64,000 nt of DNA from Bradyrhizobium sp. Ash2021 (GTDB taxonomy: Bacteria; Pseudomonadota; Alphaproteobacteria; Rhizobiales; Xanthobacteraceae): the NCBI RefSeq assembly GCF_031202265.1, contig NZ_CP100604.1, positions 1,904,501 through 1,968,500 on the forward strand, written 5' to 3'. Under the pieces are notes generated by a model. That model was given only the letters and a program-made list of their open reading frames with translations. It was not told where the DNA came from and searched no databases. Shown here piece after piece: positions 19,658 through 27,414 of the stretch. Every line of letters starts with the position of its first letter. Position 1 is the first letter of the stretch. The position numbers and the translations under genes were made by a program.

Positions 19658-20455
19658 ATGTCAAGAAAAAGCAAGAGCTTCCTCCCTCGCCTTCGCCGCT
19701 GGCGGCGGGGCGTACGGTGGGCGCGACGGAAGCTCGCGAAAGCACCGCGGGCGGCTCGGATCGCAGGCGTCGTCGCAATTCTGCTTGCGGTCGTCGTGCT
19801 GATGAACCTCGTCTATCACGTGATCCGCAAGCCGACCGAGCTGTTCTTCTTTGTCGGTAACGGGCTCGACAAGGAGCCGGCCGAGACGTGGCGGCAATAT
19901 GGGCCGCTCTTCCGCGCCTATTCCACCCACACGATCACGCCTGAATTGCTGGCCGCGCTGGCGCAAGTCGAGAGCACCGGCAATCCGGTGGCGCGCACCT
20001 ATTGGCGCCGGCAATTGAGCCTGAATCCTTTCGCGATTTACCAGCCCGCCTCCAGCGCCGTCGGCCTCTACCAGATGACCGATGCCGCCTACGCCGAGGC
20101 GGCGCGGTCCTGTATCCGAGAGAACGCGGTCACGGATACCGGCTGCGGGTTCACCAGCCTCTATGTTCGCGCGATCCCGGGCCATGCCATTGAGCTCGCG
20201 TCCGTGTATCTGGACCGCAATGTGGCGGCGGTTCTCGCCAGCGTCGGCCATGACACGGCAAGCCCACGGCAGAAGCAGAATCTTGCTGCCTTTATCCATC
20301 TCTGCGGCGCGGGTCCCGCCACAGCTTACGCACGCCGTCACTTTCAGATGATGGCCGGCGAGCACTGCGGCGACCACCTCGTTGCGGCCTATATCTCCAA
20401 GGTCAACGCGATGAAGCGGCAGTTCCTGCGGCTTGCGACCGATGGCAGCAATTAG
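19658..20455 (+). CDS. membrane-anchored lytic transglycosylase-like protein
   Basis: About 265 residues. A strongly basic N-terminus (residues 1-35) precedes one membrane segment, IAGVVAILLAVVVLMNLVYH, so the rest is periplasmic. LLAALAQVESTGNPVARTYW has the catalytic Glu of the SLT lysozyme-like fold, and SSAVGLYQMTDAAYAEA is the GLxQ motif of the family. Its job would be cleavage of peptidoglycan; on mobile elements such enzymes often open the wall for conjugation, but no transfer genes adjoin it. The start (ATG 19658) lies 13 bases from the IS remnant, so a longer original N-terminus cannot be excluded. Confidence 0.8.
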   Translation: MSRKSKSFLPRLRRWRRGVRWARRKLAKAPRAARIAGVVAILLAVVVLMNLVYHVIRKPTELFFFVGNGLDKEPAETWRQYGPLFRAYSTHTITPELLAALAQVESTGNPVARTYWRRQLSLNPFAIYQPASSAVGLYQMTDAAYAEAARSCIRENAVTDTGCGFTSLYVRAIPGHAIELASVYLDRNVAAVLASVGHDTASPRQKQNLAAFIHLCGAGPATAYARRHFQMMAGEHCGDHLVAAYISKVNAMKRQFLRLATDGSN

Positions 20456-20463
20456 CTCAGCAA

Positions 20464-20545
20464 GCGCAGCCCGGATGAGCGCAGCGATATCCGGGGCCGG
20501 GGGTTGGAGTTGTCCCGGATGTCGCTTCGCTCATCTGGGCTACGC
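20464..20545. repeat. dispersed palindromic repeat (CCCGGATGAGCG type)
   Basis: GCAGCCCGGATGAGCGCAGC at 20464 and its inverted relative around 20513-20545 (TCCCGGATGTCGCTTCGCTC) form a long imperfect hairpin with a short centre. I recognise this as a common intergenic repeat of Bradyrhizobium genomes. It lies just downstream of the transglycosylase and may act as a terminator. Confidence 0.7.
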
Positions 20546-20649
20546 TGGCTTATGCATCACTGACGGTTGCGCATTCTGGGTCAAAACCCACTCTCTTGAT
20601 TCAGATCAATATCCGGCATGCGCCTTCGACGTTGGAGCTGTCTGGAAAG

Positions 20650-20955
20650 TTAGGTAACTGTCGGCTTGCCGATCGGAATGCCCATGCCGCCGGCACCCTG
20701 ATCGCCGAGACCGAGGATGCGCTCGCCGTCGGTGACGACGATGAAGCGCACGTCCTTTTCCGGCCAGTTGGAAAGCAGCTCCTTCACCCGGCCGCGTGCG
20801 CTGATCGGCAGATACACGCCGCGCGGCTTGCGGAAGATATGGCCGAATTTTTGACAGGCCTCGCCGACGGTCGGCGTATAGACCAGCGGCATGTAGGTGG
20901 CCGGGTCGGACATCAGGACCGCGTAGTAGAGCGTCTCGTTGCGCGCCTGGAGCAG
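20650..20955 (-). pseudogene. NAD-malic enzyme internal fragment
   Basis: About 95 residues of the malic enzyme N-terminal domain: [58 protein letters not shown] and [20 protein letters not shown]. In the intact enzyme (about 540 residues) this is roughly residues 60-160 and includes the catalytic-Tyr region YTPTVGE. The fragment ends at GIPIGK with a quick stop, and at its 5' end is joined directly to a transposase tail. Malic enzyme oxidatively decarboxylates malate to pyruvate; this copy cannot work. Confidence 0.85.
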
Positions 20956-20995
20956 TCGGCCAAGGATCGGGCGGCAGATAATGCGTCCAGCCACC
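20945..20995 (-). mobile_element. transposase tail fused to the malic enzyme fragment
   Basis: [14 protein letters not shown] on the minus strand matches the GRILCRPILGGL tail seen at 16396-16535, then passes without interruption into LLQARNETL of malic enzyme. It marks an IS-mediated deletion endpoint. Confidence 0.6.
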
Positions 20996-21053
20996 TCGGT
21001 AGTCCACAAAGACGGAGCCCCTCGAGGATTGCGTGACGCAAGGAGAAATCAGG

Positions 21054-21324
21054 ATGCCGATGCTCAAGGAGAAACGGCCCGCCATCCGGACGATCGAAGG
21101 ATGGGCTAACTCCGTCCTGCTCGAGGCCGGCGCCATCTGCGAGTGCGAGGAGCACGGCTGGATTGAAGGACCGTGCCGATCCGCACGCGAGGGACCGCGC
21201 CCTTCTCGTCGCCCGCGAGGACCCGCCGCCCGGTGTCTCGCCGGGGCTGGCGGTGGCGGCGATCGACCACGTGCCCGGCTCTATCGGCGACACCTGCCCG
21301 GAATGCCTGCCTGAGACCGGTTAG
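21054..21324 (+). pseudogene. small conserved hypothetical protein, frameshifted
   Basis: It starts with MPMLKEKRPAIRTIEGWANS eight bases after AAGGAG and continues VLLEAGAICECEEHGW. At about 21160 the sensible sequence moves to another frame: LKDRADPHARDRALLVARED, then PGLAVAAIDHVPGSIGDTCP and ECLPETG before TAG at 21322. The product would be about 89 residues with a Cys pair at each end; I have no function for it. One indel separates the halves. Confidence 0.6.
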
Positions 21325-21421
21325 CGTGATCTCAGGAGGGGCAGCCACGGGCGGTGCACTTGAAGGGCGCCGGAAACCATCCATATGCCATCCAGGCAGA
21401 TGATAGAAGGATGGTGAAGCT

Positions 21422-21841
21422 ATGGCCAACAACGTCCACGAAATCCGACCAAAGCCCGCTGACACCGAAAAAATCACGATCAACCTTGGTTATGTCGATC
21501 TTGGTCAGGTCGATCTGATGGTGCAGGAAGGGTTCTACTCGAACCGTACAGATTTCATTCGAACCGCAATCCGCAACCAGCTTGAACGTCACGCGGACGT
21601 GGTCAAGCAGTCCACGGCCCGAAAGAGCCTGGACCTCGGGCTGCGGAACTACAGCCGCGAGGATCTTGAGACGGCGCGGCGGGCCGGTGAGATGCTGCAC
21701 ATCAATGTTCTGGGCCTCGCCAGTATCGCCCAGGACGTCACGCCCGAGCTTGCTCGCGCCACGATTGCCTCTGTCTCCGTGCTGGGAGCTTTGCATGCCA
21801 GTCCGGCGGTCAAGGCCGCTCTCGCCGACAGAACGAGGTGA
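21422..21841 (+). CDS. CopG/ribbon-helix-helix-like regulator
   Basis: A 139-residue protein. EKITINLGYVDLGQVDLMVQ followed by GFYSNRTDFIRTAIRNQLER matches a ribbon-helix-helix DNA-binding domain at residues 17-55 (strand, helix, helix). The C-terminal part, ARRAGEMLHINVLGLASIAQ and onward, is a separate helical domain. Its stop overlaps the GTG of the downstream depolymerase gene (GTGA), so the two are translationally coupled. It may regulate its own operon or be involved in polyhydroxyalkanoate metabolism; that is inferred from the neighbour only. Confidence 0.75.
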   Translation: MANNVHEIRPKPADTEKITINLGYVDLGQVDLMVQEGFYSNRTDFIRTAIRNQLERHADVVKQSTARKSLDLGLRNYSREDLETARRAGEMLHINVLGLASIAQDVTPELARATIASVSVLGALHASPAVKAALADRTR

Positions 21842-23016
21842 ATGCGATGCTGAAACAGGACATTGTTCGCGAAGCCACACGCCTCACGCGCTCCGGCCAA
21901 CTCGTCGAGGCCTCCGCGCTCCTCCAGCGCATGCTTCGCGGTGAAAGTGCGCCAGACGCGACATCGCGTACGACCGCCCGCCTCGCCCCTGCAGGGAGAG
22001 AGCCGCCGACCATCGACGCCAAGGCAAATGCCGCCGAGAAGAGATATCCGCCGCGCACGCTTCGCACGCCGAGAGATCTCGCCAAGAACCTCCCCGGGTT
22101 CGGGCTGGGAGGATCGCTAAGGCGCGCCCCACCGTCCACGGCCGACATGGTGCCGGACGGCGCCAGGTTCGTCGAAGGCGTCTACGGCAATGCCGCGGGA
22201 AGCCGCGCCTACCGGCTCTTCATCCCCAGCGGCTATCACGGACAGCCCATTCCGTTGGTGATCATGCTCCACGGCTGCACGCAGTCGCCGGAGGATTTCG
22301 CCGCCGGCACGCGGATGAACTTCATCGCGGAAGAACGAACCTGTTTCGTGGCCTATCCCGCGCAGCGCGCCGAGGCGAACCATGCGAAATGCTGGAACTG
22401 GTTTCGCACGGCCGACCAGCAACGCGGCGGCGGCGAACCCTCGCTCATCGCGGGCATCACCCGCCAGATCATGCGCGACCATTCGGTCGATCCTGAACGC
22501 GTGTACGTCGGCGGACTGTCGGCCGGGGCCGCGGCCGCCGCCGTCATGGGAGCGAGATACGGCGATCTGTACGCAGCGATCGGCATACATTCTGGACTCG
22601 CCTGCGGGGCCGCCACCGACCTTCCCTCCGCGCTGATCGCCATGCGGCAAGGCGGCGGGTCCGATGCATTGCCGGGGGACGGCCCGCCCATTGCGACGAT
22701 CGTCTTCCACGGCGATCGCGACACCACGGTGCATCCGAACAACGGCGATCGAATTCTCCGACAGTCCATCGGTGCGACCAGCACGAAGGAGAAGGTGCAT
22801 CGCGGGCGGGTACCGGGAGGGCATGCCTACACCCGCACGCTCCATACCGATGCCGGCGGACGCGGAATCCTCGAGCACTGGGAAATCCACGGAGCCGGAC
22901 ACGCATGGTCGGGAGGCAGCCCCGCCGGCTCCTACACCGGTCCGGACGGACCGGACGCAACGAGGGAAATGCTGCGTTTCTTCCTCGAGCATTCGCTCCC
23001 GCAGGAGCGAAGTTAG
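21838..23016 (+). CDS. PHB depolymerase family esterase
   Basis: About 392 residues of the extracellular type 1 catalytic domain family (esterase PHB depolymerase). The catalytic domain starts near residue 125 with YRLFIPSGYHGQPIPLVIML, then HGCTQSPEDFAAGTRMN. The lipase box is GGLSAGAAAA with Ser228 (counting from the GTG), and the His is in HGAGHAWSGGS near 355. No classical signal peptide is visible; the first 110 residues are Arg- and Pro-rich. Such enzymes cleave short-chain polyhydroxyalkanoates or related esters. The GTG at 21838 overlaps the CopG-like stop; an ATG at 21847 is an alternative start. Confidence 0.85.
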   Translation: MNAMLKQDIVREATRLTRSGQLVEASALLQRMLRGESAPDATSRTTARLAPAGREPPTIDAKANAAEKRYPPRTLRTPRDLAKNLPGFGLGGSLRRAPPSTADMVPDGARFVEGVYGNAAGSRAYRLFIPSGYHGQPIPLVIMLHGCTQSPEDFAAGTRMNFIAEERTCFVAYPAQRAEANHAKCWNWFRTADQQRGGGEPSLIAGITRQIMRDHSVDPERVYVGGLSAGAAAAAVMGARYGDLYAAIGIHSGLACGAATDLPSALIAMRQGGGSDALPGDGPPIATIVFHGDRDTTVHPNNGDRILRQSIGATSTKEKVHRGRVPGGHAYTRTLHTDAGGRGILEHWEIHGAGHAWSGGSPAGSYTGPDGPDATREMLRFFLEHSLPQERS

Positions 23017-23275
23017 AGACGATGTCCGCTTTTCCGTCCCCGTTGATGGAAAGCGGACATCGATCAGGATCGCCCCGATCGGCTTGGTCTAGGCCGACTT
23101 GCGCTGCGCCTTTGGAGACGACTTCTTCGCGGTCGTTTCCTTTGGCTGTGAATCGGCCCCGAAGACGCTGAATCACAGTAGTGCGTGGAAAAAGCCGGTC
23201 GGCGGCGCCATTGCCCGCGCCGCGCGCCGCCCCATCTCTCGGTCACGGCAACCCACTCAAGTCAGGAGGCCTTTC

Positions 23276-24022
23276 ATGGCAAAGCTCGACGGCAAGATCG
23301 CCCTTATCAGCGGCGGCACCTCCGGCATCGGCGCGGAGACCGCCAAACTCTTTCAATCCGAAGGTGCGACGGTGATCGTGACCGGCTCCAGCGAGCGCTC
23401 GGTAGAGGCCGCCAAGGCGGCGCTGCCAGGGATCGAGGTGCTGGTCTCCGAGGCCAGCGACGTGGCCGCCACCAAGGCCCTGGTCGACCAGGTCAACGCC
23501 AGGCACCGCCGCATCGACGTCCTGTTCGTCAACGCCGGTATCGCCAAGTTCGCACCGATCGAGATGGTCGACGAGGCCTTCTACGACAGCCAGTTCAACG
23601 TGAACGTGAAGGGCGCATTCTTCCTGCTCAAGCACGCCGTTCCGGTCATTCCGGACGGCGGCGCGATCATTCTGACCGCTTCGGTGGCCGGCGCGGCCGG
23701 CGGCCTGGGCGGCAGCACGATCTACGGCTCGACCAAGGCGGCGCTGCGCTCGTTCGGCCGCACGTTCGCCAAGGAACTGACGCCGCGCGGCATCCGGGTC
23801 AACACCATCAGCCCCGGCCCGATCGTCACCCCGATCCTCGACAAGGGCGGCCTCACACCGGCCCAGAAGGACAACTTCATCGAGGGGGCCAAGACCCGCA
23901 TTCCGCTCGGCCGCACCGGCACCGCCGCCGAAGTCGCCGCCGCGGCCCTCTACCTTGCCGCCGATGCCACCTACACCACCGGCGCCGAACTGTTCGTCGA
24001 CGGCGGCTTGATCGACCTCTAG
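23276..24022 (+). CDS. short-chain dehydrogenase/reductase (SDR)
   Basis: A 248-residue classical SDR with a strong ribosome site (CAGGAGG) before ATG 23276. GGTSGIG is at residues 13-19, a VNAGIAK stretch takes the NNAG place, and YGSTKAALRSFGRTFAKEL carries the Tyr and Lys. The C-terminus LFVDGGLIDL is typical. A GSSERS segment after strand 2 suggests NADP use (inference). It is probably monocistronic. Substrate unknown. Confidence 0.92.
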   Translation: MAKLDGKIALISGGTSGIGAETAKLFQSEGATVIVTGSSERSVEAAKAALPGIEVLVSEASDVAATKALVDQVNARHRRIDVLFVNAGIAKFAPIEMVDEAFYDSQFNVNVKGAFFLLKHAVPVIPDGGAIILTASVAGAAGGLGGSTIYGSTKAALRSFGRTFAKELTPRGIRVNTISPGPIVTPILDKGGLTPAQKDNFIEGAKTRIPLGRTGTAAEVAAAALYLAADATYTTGAELFVDGGLIDL

Positions 24023-24068
24023 TCCGCCCAGGATTGCCGGCCCGATTTCTCTACGCTCGGATGTCCGG

Positions 24069-24518
24069 ATGGCGCCGAAATACCATCCCACGCCGCTGTC
24101 GGGCGGTGACCGCAAGGCGCTCAGCAAGGAGCTCGGCAAGGCACGCGCAATGGCCAACATACTGGCGGCGCAGTCCGCGGAGATGCGGGCCAAGGGCGAA
24201 GCGATGATCCGGCAGGTGGACAAGCTGCTCTGCGAAAGCTGGAACGAGCGGATGTGGAGCGACGGCGAGCCGATCGATCCGTCCCCGACCATCGACCAGG
24301 CCGTGAATGGCGGCTTTCCCTGGTTGGAGATCCAGTGCGCGCGCTGCAAGACGCCGAACGACGTCGATCTTGCGGCCTTGAAGCATCCGCCGACCACCTT
24401 CGTGCACGATCTGGCCAGCCGGCTGCGCTGCGGCAAATGCGCCAAGACGGGGCGGCGCCCGTCGGCGACCTTGCTCCAGCTTGCGTGGCAGCCGCGCCAC
24501 CCCCGACCGGACGTCTGA
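24069..24518 (+). CDS. conserved hypothetical protein with a zinc-ribbon-like C-terminus
   Basis: 149 residues. The N-terminal half is helical (ALSKELGKARAMANILAAQS). The C-terminal half has CARCKTPNDVDLAALKHPP and, about 30 residues on, LRCGKCAKTG, i.e. two CxxC pairs that could bind zinc. The spacing suits a zinc ribbon. No function is known to me. It lies close to the SDR gene but has its own start, and the following genes are also small proteins. Confidence 0.7.
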   Translation: MAPKYHPTPLSGGDRKALSKELGKARAMANILAAQSAEMRAKGEAMIRQVDKLLCESWNERMWSDGEPIDPSPTIDQAVNGGFPWLEIQCARCKTPNDVDLAALKHPPTTFVHDLASRLRCGKCAKTGRRPSATLLQLAWQPRHPRPDV

Positions 24519-24592
24519 CGATGTGGTGGTCGTCTGTCACGTCTGGCGCCCCGCGGCGGATGGTGCGAAACTTTGCTTCCCAGGAGCCCGTC

Positions 24593-24829
24593 ATGAATAA
24601 GTCCGGACCGCCATTGGACGGCGCGCAGAATCGTTTGGCAGTGGACGCCTCTGCGCTCGACCTGGATCGCATATCCAGAGCGAACAGCGTCAAGAACGCC
24701 GTCGCCATCACTCTCATGGAGGGAGGGCAGCTATCCCCGTACTGCCTTGAACAGCTTGCCTTGTTCGAGTCCGGAGAGATCTCGGCCAGCGAAATGCGCG
24801 ACAGGGTAATCCGCAACGCGCGAGGCTGA
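24593..24829 (+). CDS. VbhA-like antitoxin domain protein, no adjacent toxin
   Basis: 78 residues, ATG at 24593 after CCAGGAG. The C-terminal part NAVAITLMEGGQLSPYCLEQ followed by LALFESGEISASEMRDRVI resembles the VbhA antitoxin motif, a short helix bundle with G-x-x-L-S/T-P ... GEIS-x-x-E that inhibits Fic AMP-transferases. No Fic gene is in the window next to it; the next gene is a truncated SRAP protein. It may be an orphan left after toxin loss, or a member of a broader small-protein family with the same pattern. Confidence 0.5.
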   Translation: MNKSGPPLDGAQNRLAVDASALDLDRISRANSVKNAVAITLMEGGQLSPYCLEQLALFESGEISASEMRDRVIRNARG

Positions 24830-24835
24830 TTTATC

Positions 24836-25016
24836 GTGTGCAATCTCTACTCGATCACCACCAACCAGGCGGCCATCATCGCCCTCTTTCGCGTGATCAA
24901 CCGATACGTCGGCAACCTGCCGCCGATGCCGGGCGTGTTTCCGGACTATCCGGCGCCGATCGTGCGCAACGGAGCCGACGGGCGCGAACTCGCAATGGCG
25001 CGATGGGGGATGTCCT
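24836..25016 (+). pseudogene. SRAP (YedK/HMCES) protein, truncated
   Basis: It starts MCNLYSITTNQAAIIALFRV, with the family's invariant Cys2 that forms a thiazolidine crosslink with abasic sites in single-stranded DNA. It continues LPPMPGVFPDYPAPIVRNG and LAMARWGM, normal for residues 1-60 of about 220. After about 25016 the sequence no longer resembles the family and the frame ends at 25111. The active-site Asn, Glu and His are lost, so the gene is dead. The break coincides with the end of an oppositely oriented gene fragment. Confidence 0.75.
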
Positions 25017-25194
25017 CCATCGTCGCCCGCACGTACCTGACGTCGGGGTGTGCCGTAGGCCCGCAGTGTGCGTCACGATCTTCGGCTGTCGCGAAGATCT
25101 CGAAGCGATAGTATTCGCTCGCCAAGGCAAGCGAGAGGTCGGAGGCGGACGCGCGAAATTGAGGCTGGGCGAAAAAGAACTGCGGGGTCGGCAT
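24946..25194 (-). CDS. hypothetical protein, C-terminus replaced at an insertion junction
   Basis: MPTPQFFFAQPQFRASASDL starts five bases after AAGGAG, then SLALASEYYRFEIFATAEDR and HPDVRYVRAT. From about 25015 the frame runs antisense into the SRAP remnant (EDIPHRAIASSRPSAP) and stops at 24946. It is the last gene of the minus-strand series led by the integrase. Family unknown; what is seen is probably an N-terminal half. Confidence 0.45.
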   Translation of the reverse strand: MPTPQFFFAQPQFRASASDLSLALASEYYRFEIFATAEDRDAHCGPTAHPDVRYVRATMEDIPHRAIASSRPSAPLRTIGAG

Positions 25195-25233
25195 GGGGTC
25201 TCCTTTTGTGTCACTCATCATGGGCGTTGAGCC

Positions 25234-26271
25234 TCAGGATCCGAGCGCCGCGAGGGCATCCTCATCTTCCTGAGCGAGGGGCGTGCAGCCGAGATTCTCC
25301 AGGCGTCTGACGATGTCGCGTGCCGCGCTGATCGAGCTCCGATACCCCTGAATCAGAGAGCGGTCCTTGAAGTGGGAATACTGCTCGAGCACGCGGAACA
25401 GATCGCTGTCCGTCGGCGCTGTTTTCATGCCGGCCGTATCGGCGAGAAGCGGCACGGCCGCTCGCAATGCCTCGTCCTCCGTATAATGCCGGATGGTTTC
25501 GAACAGCGTACGAGCGCAGAGGCGCGCCGTGCGCTCGGGAATCTCGAGATGCAGCACTGTCTCGATGCGCGACCGGAAACAGATTTCGGTGTGCGGTTCC
25601 GCCAACCGCTCGATTTCGGCGTCGATCTCGCCCAGTCCATACGCGCGGGAAAATTCGCAACAATAGTGTTGCATGTAGTTGTCGGGTCCCGCGGTCCAGA
25701 CATTGGTCTTGGCGCGATCGAGCGCATCGTGACCCAACCAGACATCGATCCGGCCAAGCGTCGGCTTTTCGGCCACGTACCAGACAGGCGCGCCGACATT
25801 GACGTAGACGTGGCCCTCGCAGAACACAAGCCGTTTGGCTCCCCGCGACGTCAGCAGGAATTGACGCTCCTTGTCGCACTCGCCGTAGCGGTGCATCGGA
25901 AAGGCGCATTCGAATTCCTGAAAAGTCCGGCCGTCGCGCTGGCCCATTTTCGGCGGCTCGTCGAACGCGAGGAACGTGCCGAGCTTGCCTTTGGCGGCAA
26001 ATTCGATGAAGCGGGCAACACTGACGGGACCATCATGTGCCATCAGCGGCCACCAGCACGTGCTTTCGAACGATCGCACTTCGTGCAGACGATCGGACAC
26101 GTAGTCATCATCGGTATGAATGCGATAGGCGATCGGCGCCTCGATCGGATCGACCTCACGGACGATGATGGAGACGTTCTCCGAGAGGCGCACGCCGAGC
26201 TCATTCCGGCCCCTGTACAGCTTGTAGGCCTGGAAGTAGGGCATGCGAAGGCTGACGCGGTGTTCCGTCAC
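25234..26271 (-). CDS. hypothetical protein of the integrase module
   Basis: 345 residues. I chose the GTG at 26271 because AAGGAG lies eight bases upstream; the frame is open further to 26385. The sequence has no signal peptide or membrane span. Features include LGVRLSENVSIIVREVDPIE, ESTCWWPLMAHDGPVSVARF, a CDKERQFLLTSRGAKRLVFC stretch with two Cys, and a C-terminal helical part SLIQGYRSSISAARDIVRRL. I recognise no family. It follows the second recombinase gene by about 140 bases and probably belongs to the integrated element. Confidence 0.65.
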   Translation of the reverse strand: MTEHRVSLRMPYFQAYKLYRGRNELGVRLSENVSIIVREVDPIEAPIAYRIHTDDDYVSDRLHEVRSFESTCWWPLMAHDGPVSVARFIEFAAKGKLGTFLAFDEPPKMGQRDGRTFQEFECAFPMHRYGECDKERQFLLTSRGAKRLVFCEGHVYVNVGAPVWYVAEKPTLGRIDVWLGHDALDRAKTNVWTAGPDNYMQHYCCEFSRAYGLGEIDAEIERLAEPHTEICFRSRIETVLHLEIPERTARLCARTLFETIRHYTEDEALRAAVPLLADTAGMKTAPTDSDLFRVLEQYSHFKDRSLIQGYRSSISAARDIVRRLENLGCTPLAQEDEDALAALGS

Positions 26272-26412
26272 TCGTTGATCTCCTTGTCGTCCTGCCGGCT
26301 GCATGACCCTGGCCGATCTGATGGGAAACGCGACATCTCCCGACGTGACGCCGAAGATCTCATTTCGATTGATAGCGTTGGGCATCGACTCGCTTCGATG
26401 TTGCTACACGCA

Positions 26413-27405
26413 CTAATCCGTGCCGGCGGTGTCGAGGCTCGGATCCTTGCCGAGATCGAGCTCGTAATAGCGGCGGCGGACCCGGGCGACTTCGAGGGCG
26501 TCGGGCACCGGCACCGGATAGCGGCCGTTGCGGCCATCCGCGCGCGCGTAGTGCTCCGTCGCCGTGGCGTCCGAGGCATGCCCGAGCAGGGCGGCCACCA
26601 TGGCGAGCCCGCGCAACTTTTCCTCTTCGGCGGTTGCGGTCGAGACGTACGTCGCCTTGAACCGGGCGGCCGCCGCATGACGTGCCGACGACAAGGTCGG
26701 GTGCTCCGTCTCCGTGCGGCGCGGAAACAGCGCCTTCGTCACCCTGCGCATCAGGGATTCCAAGGTATCCTGGAGGGTATCGAAGCGTCCTTCGGATGCG
26801 GCGGCCTTGGCCACGGCGGTCCAGAAATTCATTTGCGAGACGAAATGATCCGGCAACTCCGTCCACCGGAGCGTCCGCGTCTCTCCGTGCGCCCTGCCGT
26901 TGCTGTTCTTGCCGTTCACGAGCACGAGCTCCCACGCGTAGCCCGCCGCCGTGCTCGGCCCGAAGACGGCGGTCGGCCATTCGACGAACCGCGCGCCGGT
27001 CAGTTCGCCGCAGTCCAGGACGGCGACCAGCTTATCGGCGTTCTCGCTGATGGTGGAGAGCGCGCGATAGCGGATCCGCACCAGGTCGTCCGCGACGTCG
27101 GCCTTCTGCTTCCACTGCGACGTGCGCTTGGCGGTGGTGCTGCCTTGGGCGCGCCAGTCGCGGAGCAGTGCGATGGCGGCGTTCAGGGCGGCTGCGTCTT
27201 CGGGCTGGAGCCTGGCCGCCGCAGTCATGCTGAAGATGAGCGCCGACCGGTACTGGCGGACGCTCGCGGGCCGCAGGTCCTTGGCCATCACGGCCTTGAC
27301 GAGCTCCACGGGACCGAGCTTGCGTCCCGCGGCCTTCTTTTCAGCCTGGGCGATCCGTCTTGCGCGGTCGAGGTAGTTCTTTTCGGTCTTCGCCTTGCGG
27401 GTCAT
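26413..27405 (-). CDS. tyrosine recombinase-like protein
   Basis: 330 residues. The C-terminal catalytic domain shows box I as GELTGARFVEWPTAVFG (Arg I), a beta-hairpin Lys region (NGKNSNGRAHGETRTLRW), box II as LSSARHAAAARFKATY, and LLGHASDATATEHYARADG with the third-position His and the nucleophile Tyr. The box II His of HxxR is a Ser or Leu here. The N-terminal part is helical as in core-binding domains. It starts nine bases after the integrase stop, so both are co-expressed. It probably cooperates with the upstream integrase, or is a diverged copy. Confidence 0.8.
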   Translation of the reverse strand: MTRKAKTEKNYLDRARRIAQAEKKAAGRKLGPVELVKAVMAKDLRPASVRQYRSALIFSMTAAARLQPEDAAALNAAIALLRDWRAQGSTTAKRTSQWKQKADVADDLVRIRYRALSTISENADKLVAVLDCGELTGARFVEWPTAVFGPSTAAGYAWELVLVNGKNSNGRAHGETRTLRWTELPDHFVSQMNFWTAVAKAAASEGRFDTLQDTLESLMRRVTKALFPRRTETEHPTLSSARHAAAARFKATYVSTATAEEEKLRGLAMVAALLGHASDATATEHYARADGRNGRYPVPVPDALEVARVRRRYYELDLGKDPSLDTAGTD

Positions 27406-27414
27406 GTCGATCTC

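Noticed and set aside
23089..23160. Lys-rich peptide end (KETTAKKSSPKAQRKSA) on the minus strand
   Set aside because: It looks like the tail of a Ku- or histone-like protein, but nothing upstream in the frame supports a gene; too short to call.
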